In this document: in pieces, positions 37,512-47,748 of the stretch
Position numbering within the stretch: position 1 is the stretch's first letter
Layout of the letters: each line of letters starts with the position of its first letter
NCBI RefSeq assembly: GCF_900086655.1
Contig: NZ_LT575476.1
Location: 2,453,869 to 2,517,868, forward strand
Length of the DNA stretch: 64,000 nt
Direction of reading: 5' to 3'
From: Paenibacillus tuaregi
GTDB lineage: Bacteria > Bacillota > Bacilli > Paenibacillales > Paenibacillaceae
Translations under genes and position numbers: made by a program
Notes under the pieces: generated by a model
What the model was told of the DNA's origin: nothing
What the model saw: only the letters and a program-made list of their open reading frames with translations
Database searches by the model: none

Positions 37512-37602
37512 GAGATGAAACCTTGTGCGTAGAAACAATGAGCATAATTTTAGGAATACAGTTGTGTAACCAAACAGGGAAGGAACTTGCCAAGAAAAAA
37601 AT

Positions 37603-37628
37603 AAAAATGGACCCGAAGGTCCATTTTT
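37603..37628. terminator. Terminator of glgC
   Basis: AAAAATGGACC-CGAA-GGTCCATTTTT, with a run of T on the minus strand following the glgC stop. Confidence 0.82.
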
Positions 37629-37634
37629 CATGCT

Positions 37635-38855
37635 TTAAGATGACATGCCACCAGCGCGGAGACGGCTTGCGCTGTCATAAACTTCTTTAAGCAATCTGGC
37701 CGGTTGAGGTCTGACAGCGGGTTTAGCCACCACGGTCTCTCCAGGTCCGATGACCATGATTTCGTTCATTGTGCCCTTGATCACCGCTCCGTCCTTAATC
37801 ACAGCACCTTCTCCGATAATCGCCCGTTCAATGACCACGTTCCGGCCGATTTTCACATGGGGCATGATAATACTGTCTTTGATTTTACTGAAGCGCCCAA
37901 CTTCGGTTCCACCGAACAACACCGAACGTTCCGAGTAGCCGTCAAGGGTGCAGTTATCATGGATCAGGCAGCCGCTGGACTGAATCCCGCGGTGTTTGGC
38001 TGCAACTTTTCTAACCGCCTTTTCGTTCGTGTACATCGGCCATGCTTCGTTGTGAAGCTTCCAATCGTTGGACTCATCAAGCAGGTCCATGTGTGCTTCC
38101 CATAAGCTGTCTACCGTACCTACATCACGCCAGTAGCCTTTGAATTCAAAAGCATAAAGCGATGTGATTCCGGCAAGCATGTTAGGGATTACATCTTTAC
38201 CAAAGTCATGGGACGATTCCGGGTTCTTCGCATCCTCGATCAGATGCTGTTTCAAATAATCCCATTTAAAAATATAAATTCCCATGGAAGCCAGGTTGCT
38301 TTGCGGTTCCTCCGGCTTCTCGGCAAACTCGGTAATCCGGAATTCCTCATCGATGGACATGACTCCGAACCGGTGAGCTTCATTCCAAGGTACAGGCATA
38401 ACCGAGATGGTAGCTGGAGCGCCGCTGCTCACATGGAATTCAAGCATTTCCCGATAATTCATATGATAAATATGATCGCCAGACAAAATCAGCACGTTCT
38501 CAGGATTCTGCGCATCGATGTACTCGATATTCTGATAAATCGCATCGGCGGTTCCAGCGTATTCCTCAGAACCTGTATTGTAAGATGGGAGAAGTGTGAT
38601 CCCGCTTTGGCCTTCCTGCTTAAGGCCCCAAGCATCTCCTTCTCCGATATGTGAGTGAAGTGATTCCGCCTCGTATTGGGTAAGTACACCAATTGTATCA
38701 ATACCTGAGTTAACACAGTTACTGAGAGGAAAATCAATTATTCTGTATCGACCACCAAACGGCACGGCCGGTTTGGCCTGCTTGGACGTAAGTGGGGATA
38801 ATCTGCGACCCTCTCCTCCGGCCAGCAGCATGGCAATGCATTCTTTCTTGTTCAT
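37635..38855 (-). CDS. glgC: Glucose-1-phosphate adenylyltransferase
   Basis: Makes ADP-glucose from glucose 1-phosphate and ATP, the committed step of glycogen synthesis. Nucleotidyl motif [14 protein letters not shown], then [19 protein letters not shown], and a C-terminal left-handed beta-helix ([16 protein letters not shown]...). 406 residues, complete. It is divergent from glgB-glgA rather than in a glgBCDAP order, and no glgD or glgP is near, so it may act as a homotetramer. Confidence 0.95.
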   Translation of the reverse strand: MNKKECIAMLLAGGEGRRLSPLTSKQAKPAVPFGGRYRIIDFPLSNCVNSGIDTIGVLTQYEAESLHSHIGEGDAWGLKQEGQSGITLLPSYNTGSEEYAGTADAIYQNIEYIDAQNPENVLILSGDHIYHMNYREMLEFHVSSGAPATISVMPVPWNEAHRFGVMSIDEEFRITEFAEKPEEPQSNLASMGIYIFKWDYLKQHLIEDAKNPESSHDFGKDVIPNMLAGITSLYAFEFKGYWRDVGTVDSLWEAHMDLLDESNDWKLHNEAWPMYTNEKAVRKVAAKHRGIQSSGCLIHDNCTLDGYSERSVLFGGTEVGRFSKIKDSIIMPHVKIGRNVVIERAIIGEGAVIKDGAVIKGTMNEIMVIGPGETVVAKPAVRPQPARLLKEVYDSASRLRAGGMSS

Positions 38856-39043
38856 TACGTTTCCCTCCCAAGGATTATGTCAGTGTAGTACTTAGTAAAC
38901 GAAATGGGCTACAGTTGAAACTATTTTATTGTTAATTCCATGAAAAATTACAATTTTATTTTCCTGCAGGAATTTGTTAATTCATTCGTGTATGATTGGG
39001 GTAATAAACTAAGTGGACTATGTTTAAATAAGGCGGTGGAGAG
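38856..39043. other. Divergent glgC/glgB control region
   Basis: A 188-base AT-rich spacer between the two start codons. No promoter pair at good spacing stands out, and no recognised riboswitch or operator was seen. Confidence 0.35.
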
Positions 39044-41035
39044 TTGTCAGAGAACATCAATCAGCAAAATGCAATTTCGCCTCTGGATGTATACTTGTTC
39101 CATGAAGGAACCTTATACCGCAGCTACCGTTCTCTAGGGGCCCATCTTACAGTTGAGGAAGGAATCCCTGGTGTCCGGTTTACGGTGTGGGCACCCCATG
39201 CGCTGCAAGTTAGCCTTGCTTCTGACTTCAATCATTGGAAGGGAGAGAACGATCCTTTGTATAGGATGCCCGATTCGGGGCTTTGGACTCGCTTTTTCCC
39301 GGGAATTGCAGAAGGAACATTTTACAAGTATGAAATTACAGGCCCGGATGGCAAGACCTTCTTGAAAGCAGATCCCTATGCCTTCCATGCTGAAGTAAGA
39401 CCGGCAACAGCGTCTGTGGTGCAGTCGCTTGAGGGATATTCCTGGAATGATGCCTCCTGGCGGCGCAAGAACCGAGCTCCATATCAGAAGCCGATGAATA
39501 TATACGAAATTCATTTTGGCACCTGGCGGCAGAAGGAGGACGGCTCCTTTTACACGTACCGTGAAATGGCCGATCTGCTGATTCCTTACATACAAGAAAT
39601 GGGCTACACGCATATTGAAATTATGCCCCTGGCCGAACATCCTTATGACTTGTCATGGGGATACCAAATTACCGGATATTTCGCTCCGACGAGCCGTTAC
39701 GGCAGCCCGAAGGACCTTATGTACTTTGTGGACCGCTGCCATCAGGCGAACATCGGGGTGATTCTGGACTGGGTACCAGGCCACTTTACACGGGATGATC
39801 ACGGCCTCCGATTGTTTGACGGAACCCCGCAGTTTGAATACTCGGACCCCAGAAAGGCCGATAAGCCGGGATGGGGGACACTCAGCTTCGACTTCGGCAA
39901 GCCGGAAGTCCGCTCTTTCCTGATCTCCAATGCCCTGTATTGGATGGACATGTATCACTTTGACGGGCTCAGGGTGGATGCGGTCACAAGTATGGTTCGG
40001 CTTGACTTTGAGAAGGGTGAGGGTCAATACGTGCCGAATGAGCATGGCGGTTACGAGAACCTGGAGGCTGTTGCGTTCCTGCAGCAGCTGAATGAAGCGG
40101 TATTTCAGCACTATCCGCACGCGCTCATGATGGCTGAGGAATCCAGTGCGTGGCCGCAGGTGACTTCTCCGGTTCATGATGGAGGCCTCGGCTTCAACTA
40201 CAAATGGAACATGGGCTGGATGAACGACACACTTGATTATGTGGAGACGGACTTTTATGACCGGCCGCAGCACCATAATCTGCTCACGTTCCCGATCGTG
40301 TATGCTTACTCCGAGAACTTTACACTGCCCTTATCCCATGATGAGGTTGTGCACGGTAAGAAATCCCTGCTTGATAAGATGCCGGGCAATTATGAAGAGA
40401 AATTCGCCGGCCTCCGTGTGCTCCTCGGGTACCAGCTTACGAGCCCGGGAAAGAAGCTTCTGTTCATGGGTGGTGAGTTCGGGCAGTTCATCGAGTGGAG
40501 AGATCAGGGCGAGCTCGACTGGTTCTTGCTGAACTATGAATCCCACCGCAAGATGCTTAAGTATACTGCCGACCTCAATCACTTCTACCTGCAGCAAAAA
40601 GCGCTATGGGAGCAGGATCATACCTTTGAGGGATACGAGTGGATATCGCCGCATGATGCTTCCCAGAGTGTCATATCTTTCTTCCGAAAGGGAAAGAGGG
40701 CGTCAGACAGCGTGATGGTGATCATTAACTTCCAGCCAGTTCTCAGAAATAATTACAGGGTTGGCATTGCCAAACCAGGCACGTATGAGCTCGTGTTCAA
40801 TAGTGACTCCATAGAATATGGAGGTATGGGCTTGATTGATACCACTTCCGTGAAATCCGAGAAGATTTCGTGGCACGGACAGCAGAGCAGCCTGGAGCTT
40901 AAAGTGCCGCCGCTTAGTATAACCATATGGAAGAAGCAAGGCCGTGCAGTGAAAAAGCAGGATACCCCGCCGAAGGCTTCCAAACAGGAGCCGCCAAAAG
41001 GGCGGAAAACGACCCAAAGGAGGAAGACTACGTGA
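39044..41035 (+). CDS. glgB: 1,4-alpha-glucan branching enzyme
   Basis: Adds alpha-1,6 branches to glycogen. N-terminal CBM48 region (about 30-120), then a GH13 barrel with nucleophile in GLRVDAVTSM, acid/base in MMAEESSAWP and the transition-state Asp in LSHDEVVHGK; C-terminal beta domain. The last about 25 residues are a Lys/Pro/Arg-rich basic tail (KKQDTPPKASKQEPPKGRKT) not needed for catalysis. TTG start after GGTGGAGAG. 663 residues. Confidence 0.94.
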   Translation: MSENINQQNAISPLDVYLFHEGTLYRSYRSLGAHLTVEEGIPGVRFTVWAPHALQVSLASDFNHWKGENDPLYRMPDSGLWTRFFPGIAEGTFYKYEITGPDGKTFLKADPYAFHAEVRPATASVVQSLEGYSWNDASWRRKNRAPYQKPMNIYEIHFGTWRQKEDGSFYTYREMADLLIPYIQEMGYTHIEIMPLAEHPYDLSWGYQITGYFAPTSRYGSPKDLMYFVDRCHQANIGVILDWVPGHFTRDDHGLRLFDGTPQFEYSDPRKADKPGWGTLSFDFGKPEVRSFLISNALYWMDMYHFDGLRVDAVTSMVRLDFEKGEGQYVPNEHGGYENLEAVAFLQQLNEAVFQHYPHALMMAEESSAWPQVTSPVHDGGLGFNYKWNMGWMNDTLDYVETDFYDRPQHHNLLTFPIVYAYSENFTLPLSHDEVVHGKKSLLDKMPGNYEEKFAGLRVLLGYQLTSPGKKLLFMGGEFGQFIEWRDQGELDWFLLNYESHRKMLKYTADLNHFYLQQKALWEQDHTFEGYEWISPHDASQSVISFFRKGKRASDSVMVIINFQPVLRNNYRVGIAKPGTYELVFNSDSIEYGGMGLIDTTSVKSEKISWHGQQSSLELKVPPLSITIWKKQGRAVKKQDTPPKASKQEPPKGRKTTQRRKTT

Positions 41036-42471
41036 AGATTTTGTTTGCAGCTGCGGAAGCCATTCCATTTGTCAAAACGGGCGGGCTCGCGGATGTTATC
41101 GGTGCGCTTCCAAAGGCACTGCTTAAAGCTGGCCACGATGTAAGAATCGTGATGCCGAAATATAAAATTATGCCTGAGAAGTACCGGTCTCAGCTTGAAA
41201 CGGTGAATATTACAGAGGTTCCCCTTGCCTGGAGGTCCCAGTATTGCGGGATCGAAAAGCTGACTTTTGAAGGAATACCGGTCTATTTCATCGATAATGA
41301 ATTTTATTTCGGGAGAGACGGGATTTATGGATATGGGGATGATGGAGAGCGGTTTGCATTCCTGAACCGCGCAGTTCTGGAGATCCTGCCGTATATTGAT
41401 TTCTATCCGGACGTTCTTCATTGTCATGATTGGCATACTGCTCTGATTCCGGTGTTCTTGAAGCATCATTATTCACATAACCCGTCATATCAAGCCATCA
41501 AAACCGTGTTCACGGTACATAACCTGCTCTACCAGGGCATCTTTCCCTATGAGGTGCTTCCTGATCTGCTGGATCTCCCGCATGATTATTTCACCCCGGA
41601 CGGACTTGAGTATTACGGCAATGTGAATTATCTTAAGGCAGGCCTAGTGTATGCAGACCACGTTACCACCGTAAGTCCAACCTATGCGGAGGAAATCAAG
41701 ACCGAGCACTATGGTTATGGCCTGGATGGGCTGCTTCGCTCGCTTGGCGGGCGCTTGTCCGGGATTGTTAACGGCATAGATACCAAGCTGTACAATCCGG
41801 CAACAGATGCGGAAATTATCGCCCGGTACCGAACAAGCCTCAGCAAGAAGAGGGAGAACAAGCCTGCACTGCAGCAGGAACTTGGGCTGCCTGTTGACCC
41901 GGACATCCCGCTGATTGCGATGGTGACACGGCTCGTGGATTCCAAGGGCTTAGAGCTGGTGCGAAGAGTTCTTGATGAGCTGTTGTATTTTGATAATGTG
42001 CAGGTGGTTGTCCTTGGCACAGGGGATCATGAATATGAGCAGTGGTTCAGGGAAGCGGCTGGCCGCCATCCGCAGAAGCTGTCCGCACAGATCAAATTCA
42101 ATGATGGCCTGTCCCGCCGGATTTACGCAGGAAGTGACATCTTCCTGATGCCTTCGAAGTTCGAGCCGTGCGGCATCAGCCAACTGCTGGCGCTTCGTTA
42201 TGGCAGCATTCCTGTGGTCAGAGAGACGGGAGGTTTGAACGATACGGTTCATTCTTTTAACGAGTTTACGGGGGAAGGCAATGGCTTCTCGTTCAACCAC
42301 TTTAATGCACATGACATGCTCTACACGATTCGCAGAGCGGTCCATATGTATCATGAGCCTGGCCAATGGAAGAAGGTGGTACGGAACGCTTTTGCTGGAG
42401 ATTACAGCTGGAATGTGTCTGCGGACGAGTACCTTGAGATCTATAGAAGATTGACGGGGATAACAGAATAA
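41032..42471 (+). CDS. glgA: Glycogen synthase (ADP-glucose type)
   Basis: GT5 transferase that elongates glycogen from ADP-glucose. Motif KTGGLADVIGALPKAL at the N-terminus, the HDWHTALIP region, and the C-terminal SKFEPCGISQL with the catalytic Glu. GTG at 41032 overlaps the glgB stop by four bases and has AAAGGAGGAAG upstream; the longer frame from 40927 overlaps glgB and is not used. 479 residues, normal. Confidence 0.95.
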   Translation: MKILFAAAEAIPFVKTGGLADVIGALPKALLKAGHDVRIVMPKYKIMPEKYRSQLETVNITEVPLAWRSQYCGIEKLTFEGIPVYFIDNEFYFGRDGIYGYGDDGERFAFLNRAVLEILPYIDFYPDVLHCHDWHTALIPVFLKHHYSHNPSYQAIKTVFTVHNLLYQGIFPYEVLPDLLDLPHDYFTPDGLEYYGNVNYLKAGLVYADHVTTVSPTYAEEIKTEHYGYGLDGLLRSLGGRLSGIVNGIDTKLYNPATDAEIIARYRTSLSKKRENKPALQQELGLPVDPDIPLIAMVTRLVDSKGLELVRRVLDELLYFDNVQVVVLGTGDHEYEQWFREAAGRHPQKLSAQIKFNDGLSRRIYAGSDIFLMPSKFEPCGISQLLALRYGSIPVVRETGGLNDTVHSFNEFTGEGNGFSFNHFNAHDMLYTIRRAVHMYHEPGQWKKVVRNAFAGDYSWNVSADEYLEIYRRLTGITE

Positions 42472-42483
42472 ACTTGTCAACCG

Positions 42484-42510
42484 ACGGCATCCTAAAGGGA
42501 TGCCGTTTTT
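42484..42510 (+). terminator. Terminator of glgBA
   Basis: ACGGCATCC (42484-42492) pairs with GGATGCCGT (42498-42506), then TTTT. Confidence 0.85.
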
Positions 42511-42559
42511 GTGTTTGAAGTGGTGTGATTTTCCACTGAAGAAAAAAGGAATTGTTATA

Positions 42560-42588
42560 TTGCATAATAATACATGATGATTTATAAT
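42560..42588 (+). promoter_or_regulatory. Sigma-A promoter of the amino-acid importer
   Basis: TTGCAT (42560-42565), 17-base spacer, TATAAT (42583-42588). The start codon is about 55 bases downstream of the -10. Confidence 0.68.
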
Positions 42589-42644
42589 GACTCAGTCCTA
42601 CATTGATTAATTGACTATTATAAAGGCAAGGGGAGATAACAAAA

Positions 42645-44108
42645 TTGAGAAAATTACACATGACGATCATTGCCCTGCTGATCTTCGGATTATCCTGGAC
42701 GGGTATAATTCAGCCCGTTCACGCGGAATCTGGCACAGGGGCTGTTGAAACGAAGAAGACCATTGTACTGGGAACCAGTGCCGACTTTCCTCCTTATGAG
42801 TTCCATAAGATGATTAATGGGGAAGACCAGATTTTAGGGTTTGATATCCAGATCGCCAAGCAGATTGCCGCGGACATGGGGGCCGAGCTTAAGATTGAAG
42901 ATATGAGCTTTGACAGTCTGCTGCCTGCCCTCACGAGCGGTCGTGTCGACTTCCTGATCTCGGGAATGAACCCAACGCCGGAACGCAGAAAGAGTATCGA
43001 TTTCTCAGATGTCTACTACCGTGCCAATCAATCCATTATGGTTCGTAAGGAAGACAAAGATAAATATAACACGATGGATACGCTGAAAGGCGCAAAAATC
43101 GGGGTTCAGAAGTCCTCCCTGCAGGAGGAAATTGGACAAAAAATTGAGGGAGCCAAGCTTACATCCCTGGATAAAGTTTCGGATATTCTGATGCAGCTGC
43201 AGACCAAACGTGTCGATGCGGCGATCATTGAAGGTCCCGTGGCCAAGGCCAACTTAACCGAGGCGTTCGCGATTACTGATGCCGTGCCTGAAGTGGAAGA
43301 TTACGGTTATGCCATCGGTGTGAAGAAAAATAATCCCGAGCTGCTCAATAGCATTAACAATACGCTTGCCCGTTTAACCAAAGAAGGTAAGGTAGAGCAA
43401 TTCGTTAATGAAGCAAGCGCCATGGTAAATGGTAAGCAAGCTTCCAAAGACACCTTCTCTTTCTTCTGGGACTATAAAGAATATTACATTGCGGGAATTA
43501 AATATACGCTGCTGCTCTCTGCACTTGGCGTGTTGTTTGGTTTTATTATTGGTCTGTTCATCAGCCTTCTGCGCATGAATAAGCTGGCCGTTCTTCGCTG
43601 GATTGGAGTAGCCTATATTGAAATTCTTCGCGGTACGCCAATGCTGGTTCAGCTTCTGATCATACATTATGGCTTTGCGCTTACGTTCGGCATCGAATTC
43701 ACGGCGCTGGAGTCCGGGATTATTACCTTGTCCATCAACAGTTCTGCCTATCTGGCCGAGGTGTTCCGTGCGGGTATTCAAGGCGTTGACAAAGGCCAGA
43801 GCGAAGCTGCCCGGTCTCTCGGTATGACGAGCAGCCAGGCGTTCCGGTATATCATTTTGCCACAGGCGATTAAGAATGTTCTGCCGGCGATAGGGAATGA
43901 GTTCATTACGATTATTAAAGAATCTTCCATCGTCTCCTTCATCGGTGTGGCCGATCTGATGTTCCAAGCCCAGGTAGTGCGGGGCATTTCGTTTGCGGGT
44001 CTGAATCCGCTGCTCGTGGCCGCCGTGATCTACTTCATCATGACATTTGGACTCTCTAAACTATTGGGTGTACTGGAAAGGAAGCTGAGAACTAGTGATA
44101 TCCATTAA
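42645..44108 (+). CDS. Polar amino-acid ABC transporter, fused substrate-binding protein and permease
   Basis: 487 residues. Signal segment (1-27), a type II periplasmic-binding domain (about 35-260, SADFPPYEF...[11 protein letters not shown]), then a HisM/GlnP-type permease (about 275-480) with five hydrophobic segments and the EAA loop [22 protein letters not shown]. As in GlnPQ, the binding domain is joined to the permease. TTG start with AGGGGAG about 10 bases upstream. It overlaps the ATPase gene by 14 bases. Glutamine or another polar amino acid is likely. Confidence 0.88.
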   Translation: MRKLHMTIIALLIFGLSWTGIIQPVHAESGTGAVETKKTIVLGTSADFPPYEFHKMINGEDQILGFDIQIAKQIAADMGAELKIEDMSFDSLLPALTSGRVDFLISGMNPTPERRKSIDFSDVYYRANQSIMVRKEDKDKYNTMDTLKGAKIGVQKSSLQEEIGQKIEGAKLTSLDKVSDILMQLQTKRVDAAIIEGPVAKANLTEAFAITDAVPEVEDYGYAIGVKKNNPELLNSINNTLARLTKEGKVEQFVNEASAMVNGKQASKDTFSFFWDYKEYYIAGIKYTLLLSALGVLFGFIIGLFISLLRMNKLAVLRWIGVAYIEILRGTPMLVQLLIIHYGFALTFGIEFTALESGIITLSINSSAYLAEVFRAGIQGVDKGQSEAARSLGMTSSQAFRYIILPQAIKNVLPAIGNEFITIIKESSIVSFIGVADLMFQAQVVRGISFAGLNPLLVAAVIYFIMTFGLSKLLGVLERKLRTSDIH

Positions 44109-44817
44109 AAATTTGCATAAATCGTACGGCAAGCTGGAAATTCTCAAAGGCATTGATGCGGAAATTAAGAAGGGGGAGGTCGTTGTAGTCATTGGCCCGA
44201 GCGGCTCCGGCAAAAGCACCTTTCTCCGCTGCCTTAATCTGCTCGAGCAGCCAACCGCAGGAGAGATCCGCTTCGAGGGGGAACTGATTACCGACCCTAA
44301 GCATAACCTCAACGCAACCCGTGTGAAGATGGGCATGGTCTTCCAGCAGTTCAATTTGTTCCCGCATAAAACGGTGCTGCAAAACATCACTTTGGCCCCT
44401 CTTAAGGTTAAAGGGCTTAGCAGTGATAAAGCCGAGAGCATTGCCATGGAGCTTCTGCGCACCGTTGGTCTTGAGGACAAGAAGGATGCATATCCGTCCC
44501 AGCTGTCCGGTGGACAGAAGCAGCGCATTGCCATTGCAAGAGCACTCGCTATGGAGCCGCACGTCATGTTGTTTGATGAGCCTACCTCTGCACTCGATCC
44601 TGAGATGGTCGGCGAGGTATTGGATGTCATGAAACGATTGGCTGAGAAGGGAATGACCATGGTTATTGTCACTCACGAGATGGGCTTTGCCCGGGAAGTG
44701 GGGGACCGGATTCTTTTCATGGACCAGGGTAAAATCATTGAGCAAGGCACACCAGAAGTCGTACTCGGCACACCAACACATCCAAGGACTCAGGATTTCC
44801 TAAGTAAAGTGCTATAA
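44095..44817 (+). CDS. Polar amino-acid ABC transporter ATPase
   Basis: GlnQ/HisP-type ATPase, 240 residues: Walker [11 protein letters not shown]-loop [13 protein letters not shown], signature LSGGQKQR, Walker [15 protein letters not shown] and H-loop VTHEM, all intact. GTG start inside the upstream gene. It energises the fused binding protein/permease. Confidence 0.93.
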   Translation: MISIKNLHKSYGKLEILKGIDAEIKKGEVVVVIGPSGSGKSTFLRCLNLLEQPTAGEIRFEGELITDPKHNLNATRVKMGMVFQQFNLFPHKTVLQNITLAPLKVKGLSSDKAESIAMELLRTVGLEDKKDAYPSQLSGGQKQRIAIARALAMEPHVMLFDEPTSALDPEMVGEVLDVMKRLAEKGMTMVIVTHEMGFAREVGDRILFMDQGKIIEQGTPEVVLGTPTHPRTQDFLSKVL

Positions 44818-44887
44818 CTTTAGCCCTGTTATAAACCGGCTAATGGTATGTCAGATCTGACTTTTTACTCGAAAATACGAAAGTGAG

Positions 44888-44921
44888 AAAAAAAGCTTCC
44901 TTGTCATAGGAAGCTTTTTTC
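44888..44921 (+). terminator. Terminator of the amino-acid importer operon
   Basis: AAAAAAGCTTCCT-TGTCAT-AGGAAGCTTTTTT with extra T following. Confidence 0.88.
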
Positions 44922-45039
44922 TTTATCAACGGAGCAAGCGCGTCAACTTTGAGGATGATATAAGATCCGAATACTCCATATTAGCGAATCCGGTAAACTA
45001 CACGCCACAAGCTTGGTTGTGCCGGACAATATTTTGAAT

Positions 45040-45300
45040 CGGATTATGCAAAATCGCGCCAGAGGCCAGAACTCTGAATTTGTATCCGCTCAAGGAATTG
45101 GTGTTCAGTTGCTTGATGAAGGTATACTGTGTTCCAAACGTTAATCGCATTGACGATAAATTCAATGCACTTGCCCGTTGGGCTGTTGTTGCAGCCCAGG
45201 TTCTTGCAACTCGCCATGTATGCCGAAGATGATGGCTCTGGCGCCAATGCGTTCATAGCTTCCCTGAATGACCTTTGTATTAATATAGTGAAGCAAAATC
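45040..45300 (-). pseudogene. Decayed C-terminal remnant of a Tn3-family transposase
   Basis: On the minus strand one frame (45299 down to about 45162) reads YERIGARAIIFGIHGELQEP and then hits a stop; a second frame (from about 45170) continues FIVNAINVWNTVYLHQ. The NAI-VWNTVYL motif and the preceding RAI-FG-GEL stretch are typical of the end of Tn3-family transposases. Frames are broken and only about 85 codons survive. It directly follows the tetR stop codon. No terminal inverted repeat was seen. Confidence 0.6.
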
Positions 45301-45305
45301 GACGA

Positions 45306-45965
45306 TCAGTAAGATACTTGATTTTCCTTTTGAACGATGTGTTGTCCATAAGCGCAAAGAAAGACGCGTACGCCATCAGTGATGATACGTTTGGTTTGTT
45401 CTTCATCCAATGTCTCTGTTCTTCTAGGTTGATTAAATACCAATAAAAACGTTAATGCAGCAAAGTGCTTTGTAGCCATCTCCGGATCGGGCACATTGAG
45501 CAAGCCTGTTTGTCCAAACTCTGTAAACCTCTTGATAATCCCTTTTTCCGTCGCGTTATCCAGACTTACTAAAAACGAGGCTGGTAGGTTGGCGGCTTCC
45601 ACCATAACCAGACGGTTCAAAGCGGTGTAGTCGGACGAACCGTTCGCAGAAGCTACGACTTGTTCGCAAAATAAGATGAGTGCCTGCTCCAGATCCTCGA
45701 ATTCGCAGAGGTGGTCTGAAATCCCTTGCTCTATCATGTCTAGAACTGCCGAACTAGTTTCTTCCACAACGGCAAGCAGTAAATTCTGTTTATCGCCAAA
45801 ATAATCATAAACTGTCCGTTTGGAAACCTCCGCTTTAGCTGCGACCGCATCCACGCTGGAACGATTAAATCCATCCGAAAGAAACAGGTTTCGTGCCGCC
45901 GCAATAATTTTAGCTCGTTTGTCTGAAGAGCCTTTTCTGATTTTCTTGTTTTCCGTATTATCCAT
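45306..45965 (-). CDS. TetR/AcrR family repressor
   Basis: 219 residues. N-terminal TetR helix-turn-helix (about 15-62: IIAAARNLFLSDGFNRSSVD, KAEVSKRTVYDYFGDKQNLL), then a helical ligand domain. It is divergent from the FAD monooxygenase gene, and a palindromic site sits between them at 46022-46048. It probably represses both itself and the monooxygenase, with release by an aromatic or xenobiotic ligand; this is inferred from arrangement. Confidence 0.9.
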   Translation of the reverse strand: MDNTENKKIRKGSSDKRAKIIAAARNLFLSDGFNRSSVDAVAAKAEVSKRTVYDYFGDKQNLLLAVVEETSSAVLDMIEQGISDHLCEFEDLEQALILFCEQVVASANGSSDYTALNRLVMVEAANLPASFLVSLDNATEKGIIKRFTEFGQTGLLNVPDPEMATKHFAALTFLLVFNQPRRTETLDEEQTKRIITDGVRVFLCAYGQHIVQKENQVSY

Positions 45966-46021
45966 ACTTACGTTCTCCCCTTATGAGCATTATCAGAAAT
46001 CGGTTAGAGTTACGCTTTACA

Positions 46022-46048
46022 AACTACACTGCACGGTGTAGTGTAGTT
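46022..46048. promoter_or_regulatory. Probable TetR operator
   Basis: ACTACAC-TGCACG-GTGTAGT (46023-46042) is a perfect inverted repeat; it also nests in AACTACAC...GTGTAGTT (46022-46048). It lies between the divergent tetR and monooxygenase genes and directly after a possible -35 TTTACA (46016-46021). Confidence 0.7.
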
Positions 46049-46092
46049 AATGTAACATATCAAATCATTGATGATCAAGGAGGATTCTATCC

Positions 46093-47505
46093 ATGAACAC
46101 TATGCCGTCTTGTGTTGATGTTTTCATTGTCGGGGCCGGACCCACAGGGCTTACACTTGCCTGCGACCTTGCCCGTCGAAACGTCGACCATCTTATTATT
46201 GAACGAAGCCTCTTTTATAACGTTGCATCTCGTGCCAAAGGAATCCAGCCTCGCTCGCTTGAAGTCCTCGATGATTTGGAGGCCGTTCGCTACATTATTG
46301 ACACAGGTGTTTGGGATTTGCCTGTTCGTTATTATACCGCAAATGGCAGGAGTGTGGACAAACCTGCTATTACCGTTGCAGCCAGCGCCGAACTTGAGAC
46401 ACCCTATCGTGATCCGATCTGGATTGCTCAATTTGATGTGGAAAAAGCATTGCGCGACCGATATGCAGTGCTTGGCGGTCAAGCCCAGTTGGGAGTGGAA
46501 GCTGTAGGACTTGTTCAGGGTTCGGATGGGGTTACGGTGACCGTAAATACACCTCAAGGAGAAGAGCAAATTCATGCTCGTTATGTAGTCGGCGCTGATG
46601 GGGGCAAAAGCAATATCCGTAAGTTTATTCATTTGCCACTGGTTGGGGAAACACACGATCATGAGCGGTGGTATCTTGGCGATGTGCGATTGGAAGGGCT
46701 GGATCGTGACCATATCCATATCTGGACCTCTCCGGAGGGGATGGTCGGGGTAACACCGCTGCCCAAATCCGACATCTGGCAACTGCAGGCAACAATTCCG
46801 GAAGAGATCGAGGAACCGGAGGAACCGTCGCTAGAAGTGTACCAAGCGACGTTTGACCGGCGAGCCGGTGCCGGACGTGTTCGGCTCACGGATGCATCCT
46901 GGCTGTCTATCTACCGGATCAATGTCCGCATGGTTGAATGTTACCGTAATGGCCGGGTTTTCCTTGCCGGCGATGCCGCTCATGTTCATTCGCCAGCCGG
47001 TGGTCAAGGAATGAACACGGGGATACAGGACGCCTATAACCTCGGCTGGAAGCTAGCGGCTGTCATACGCGGTGCGGACACCGCCTTGCTCGACACGTAC
47101 GATGAGGAGCGCCGCCCTGTGGCTCAAGCCGTGCTCGAGGACAGCACAAAGAAGATGGGAGGGATTGTAGGAACGGCAACTGAAGGTGGCGAGTTGTCCC
47201 AATCCTTGAGCACCGTATCCGACGATCTGACGAGCGGGCTTCTCATTTCCTATCGGTCAAGTTCTCTTACCCACCCGTCTGATCAAATAAATGTTACCCG
47301 TTCATTTCCGGGAGATCGTGCTCCTAATGCTACGGGTCTGCAAGGCAACGGCGTTGCAGGAAGTGTCTTTGACCTTTTGCGCGGCCCGCACTGGACGCTC
47401 TTGGCTTTTGCAAATGATATCCATCCTTCTCTGATGAACTTCATCAGCGATGAGCTCCATGTGCATTGCATCCTGCCACCGATGTGGAAGGGGTGGAAGG
47501 CATAA
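46093..47505 (+). CDS. FAD-dependent aromatic monooxygenase, frameshifted near its end
   Basis: PheA/TfdB-type flavoprotein hydroxylase. FAD motif VGAGPTGLTLACDLARR at the N-terminus, mid DG motif VVGADGGKSNIRK, and GDAAHVHSPAGGQGMNTGIQD. The frame ends early at 47505 with an unrelated tail (PPMWKGWKA); the natural C-terminus continues in another frame at 47466-47657. Joined, the product would be about 521 residues, normal for the family. RBS AAGGAGGAT before the ATG. The truncated product lacks the C-terminal thioredoxin-like end. Substrate unknown. Confidence 0.85.
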   Translation: MNTMPSCVDVFIVGAGPTGLTLACDLARRNVDHLIIERSLFYNVASRAKGIQPRSLEVLDDLEAVRYIIDTGVWDLPVRYYTANGRSVDKPAITVAASAELETPYRDPIWIAQFDVEKALRDRYAVLGGQAQLGVEAVGLVQGSDGVTVTVNTPQGEEQIHARYVVGADGGKSNIRKFIHLPLVGETHDHERWYLGDVRLEGLDRDHIHIWTSPEGMVGVTPLPKSDIWQLQATIPEEIEEPEEPSLEVYQATFDRRAGAGRVRLTDASWLSIYRINVRMVECYRNGRVFLAGDAAHVHSPAGGQGMNTGIQDAYNLGWKLAAVIRGADTALLDTYDEERRPVAQAVLEDSTKKMGGIVGTATEGGELSQSLSTVSDDLTSGLLISYRSSSLTHPSDQINVTRSFPGDRAPNATGLQGNGVAGSVFDLLRGPHWTLLAFANDIHPSLMNFISDELHVHCILPPMWKGWKA

Positions 47506-47657
47506 TCGACTCAGCAGGGAATGCCTATCGAATTTACGATGTAACAAGCGAAGAACTCGTATTGATACGACCCGACGGTTACATCGCACTGCGTACTTCC
47601 CTTGATGATACAGCATCGATTTCGAATTACTTGAATTCCATTTATCGCGCAAACTGA
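47466..47657 (+). pseudogene. C-terminal fragment of the FAD monooxygenase in shifted frame
   Basis: 63 codons (GVEGIIDSAGNAYRIYDVTS...LIRPDGYIALRT...YLNSIYR) that read as the usual end of PheA/TfdB-like monooxygenases. It overlaps the end of the upstream frame at about 47466-47505; one extra base (or two missing) near 47470-47490 explains the break. It has no own ribosome site. Real mutation or sequencing error cannot be told apart here. Confidence 0.75.
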
Positions 47658-47748
47658 TTTGGACAAAGCCGGTAGGGATCTATTCAACATCTCGTATGGC
47701 CGCCGGCTCTTTTATTCCTTTAATTAGGCAATAGGAAGGACTGTTATT

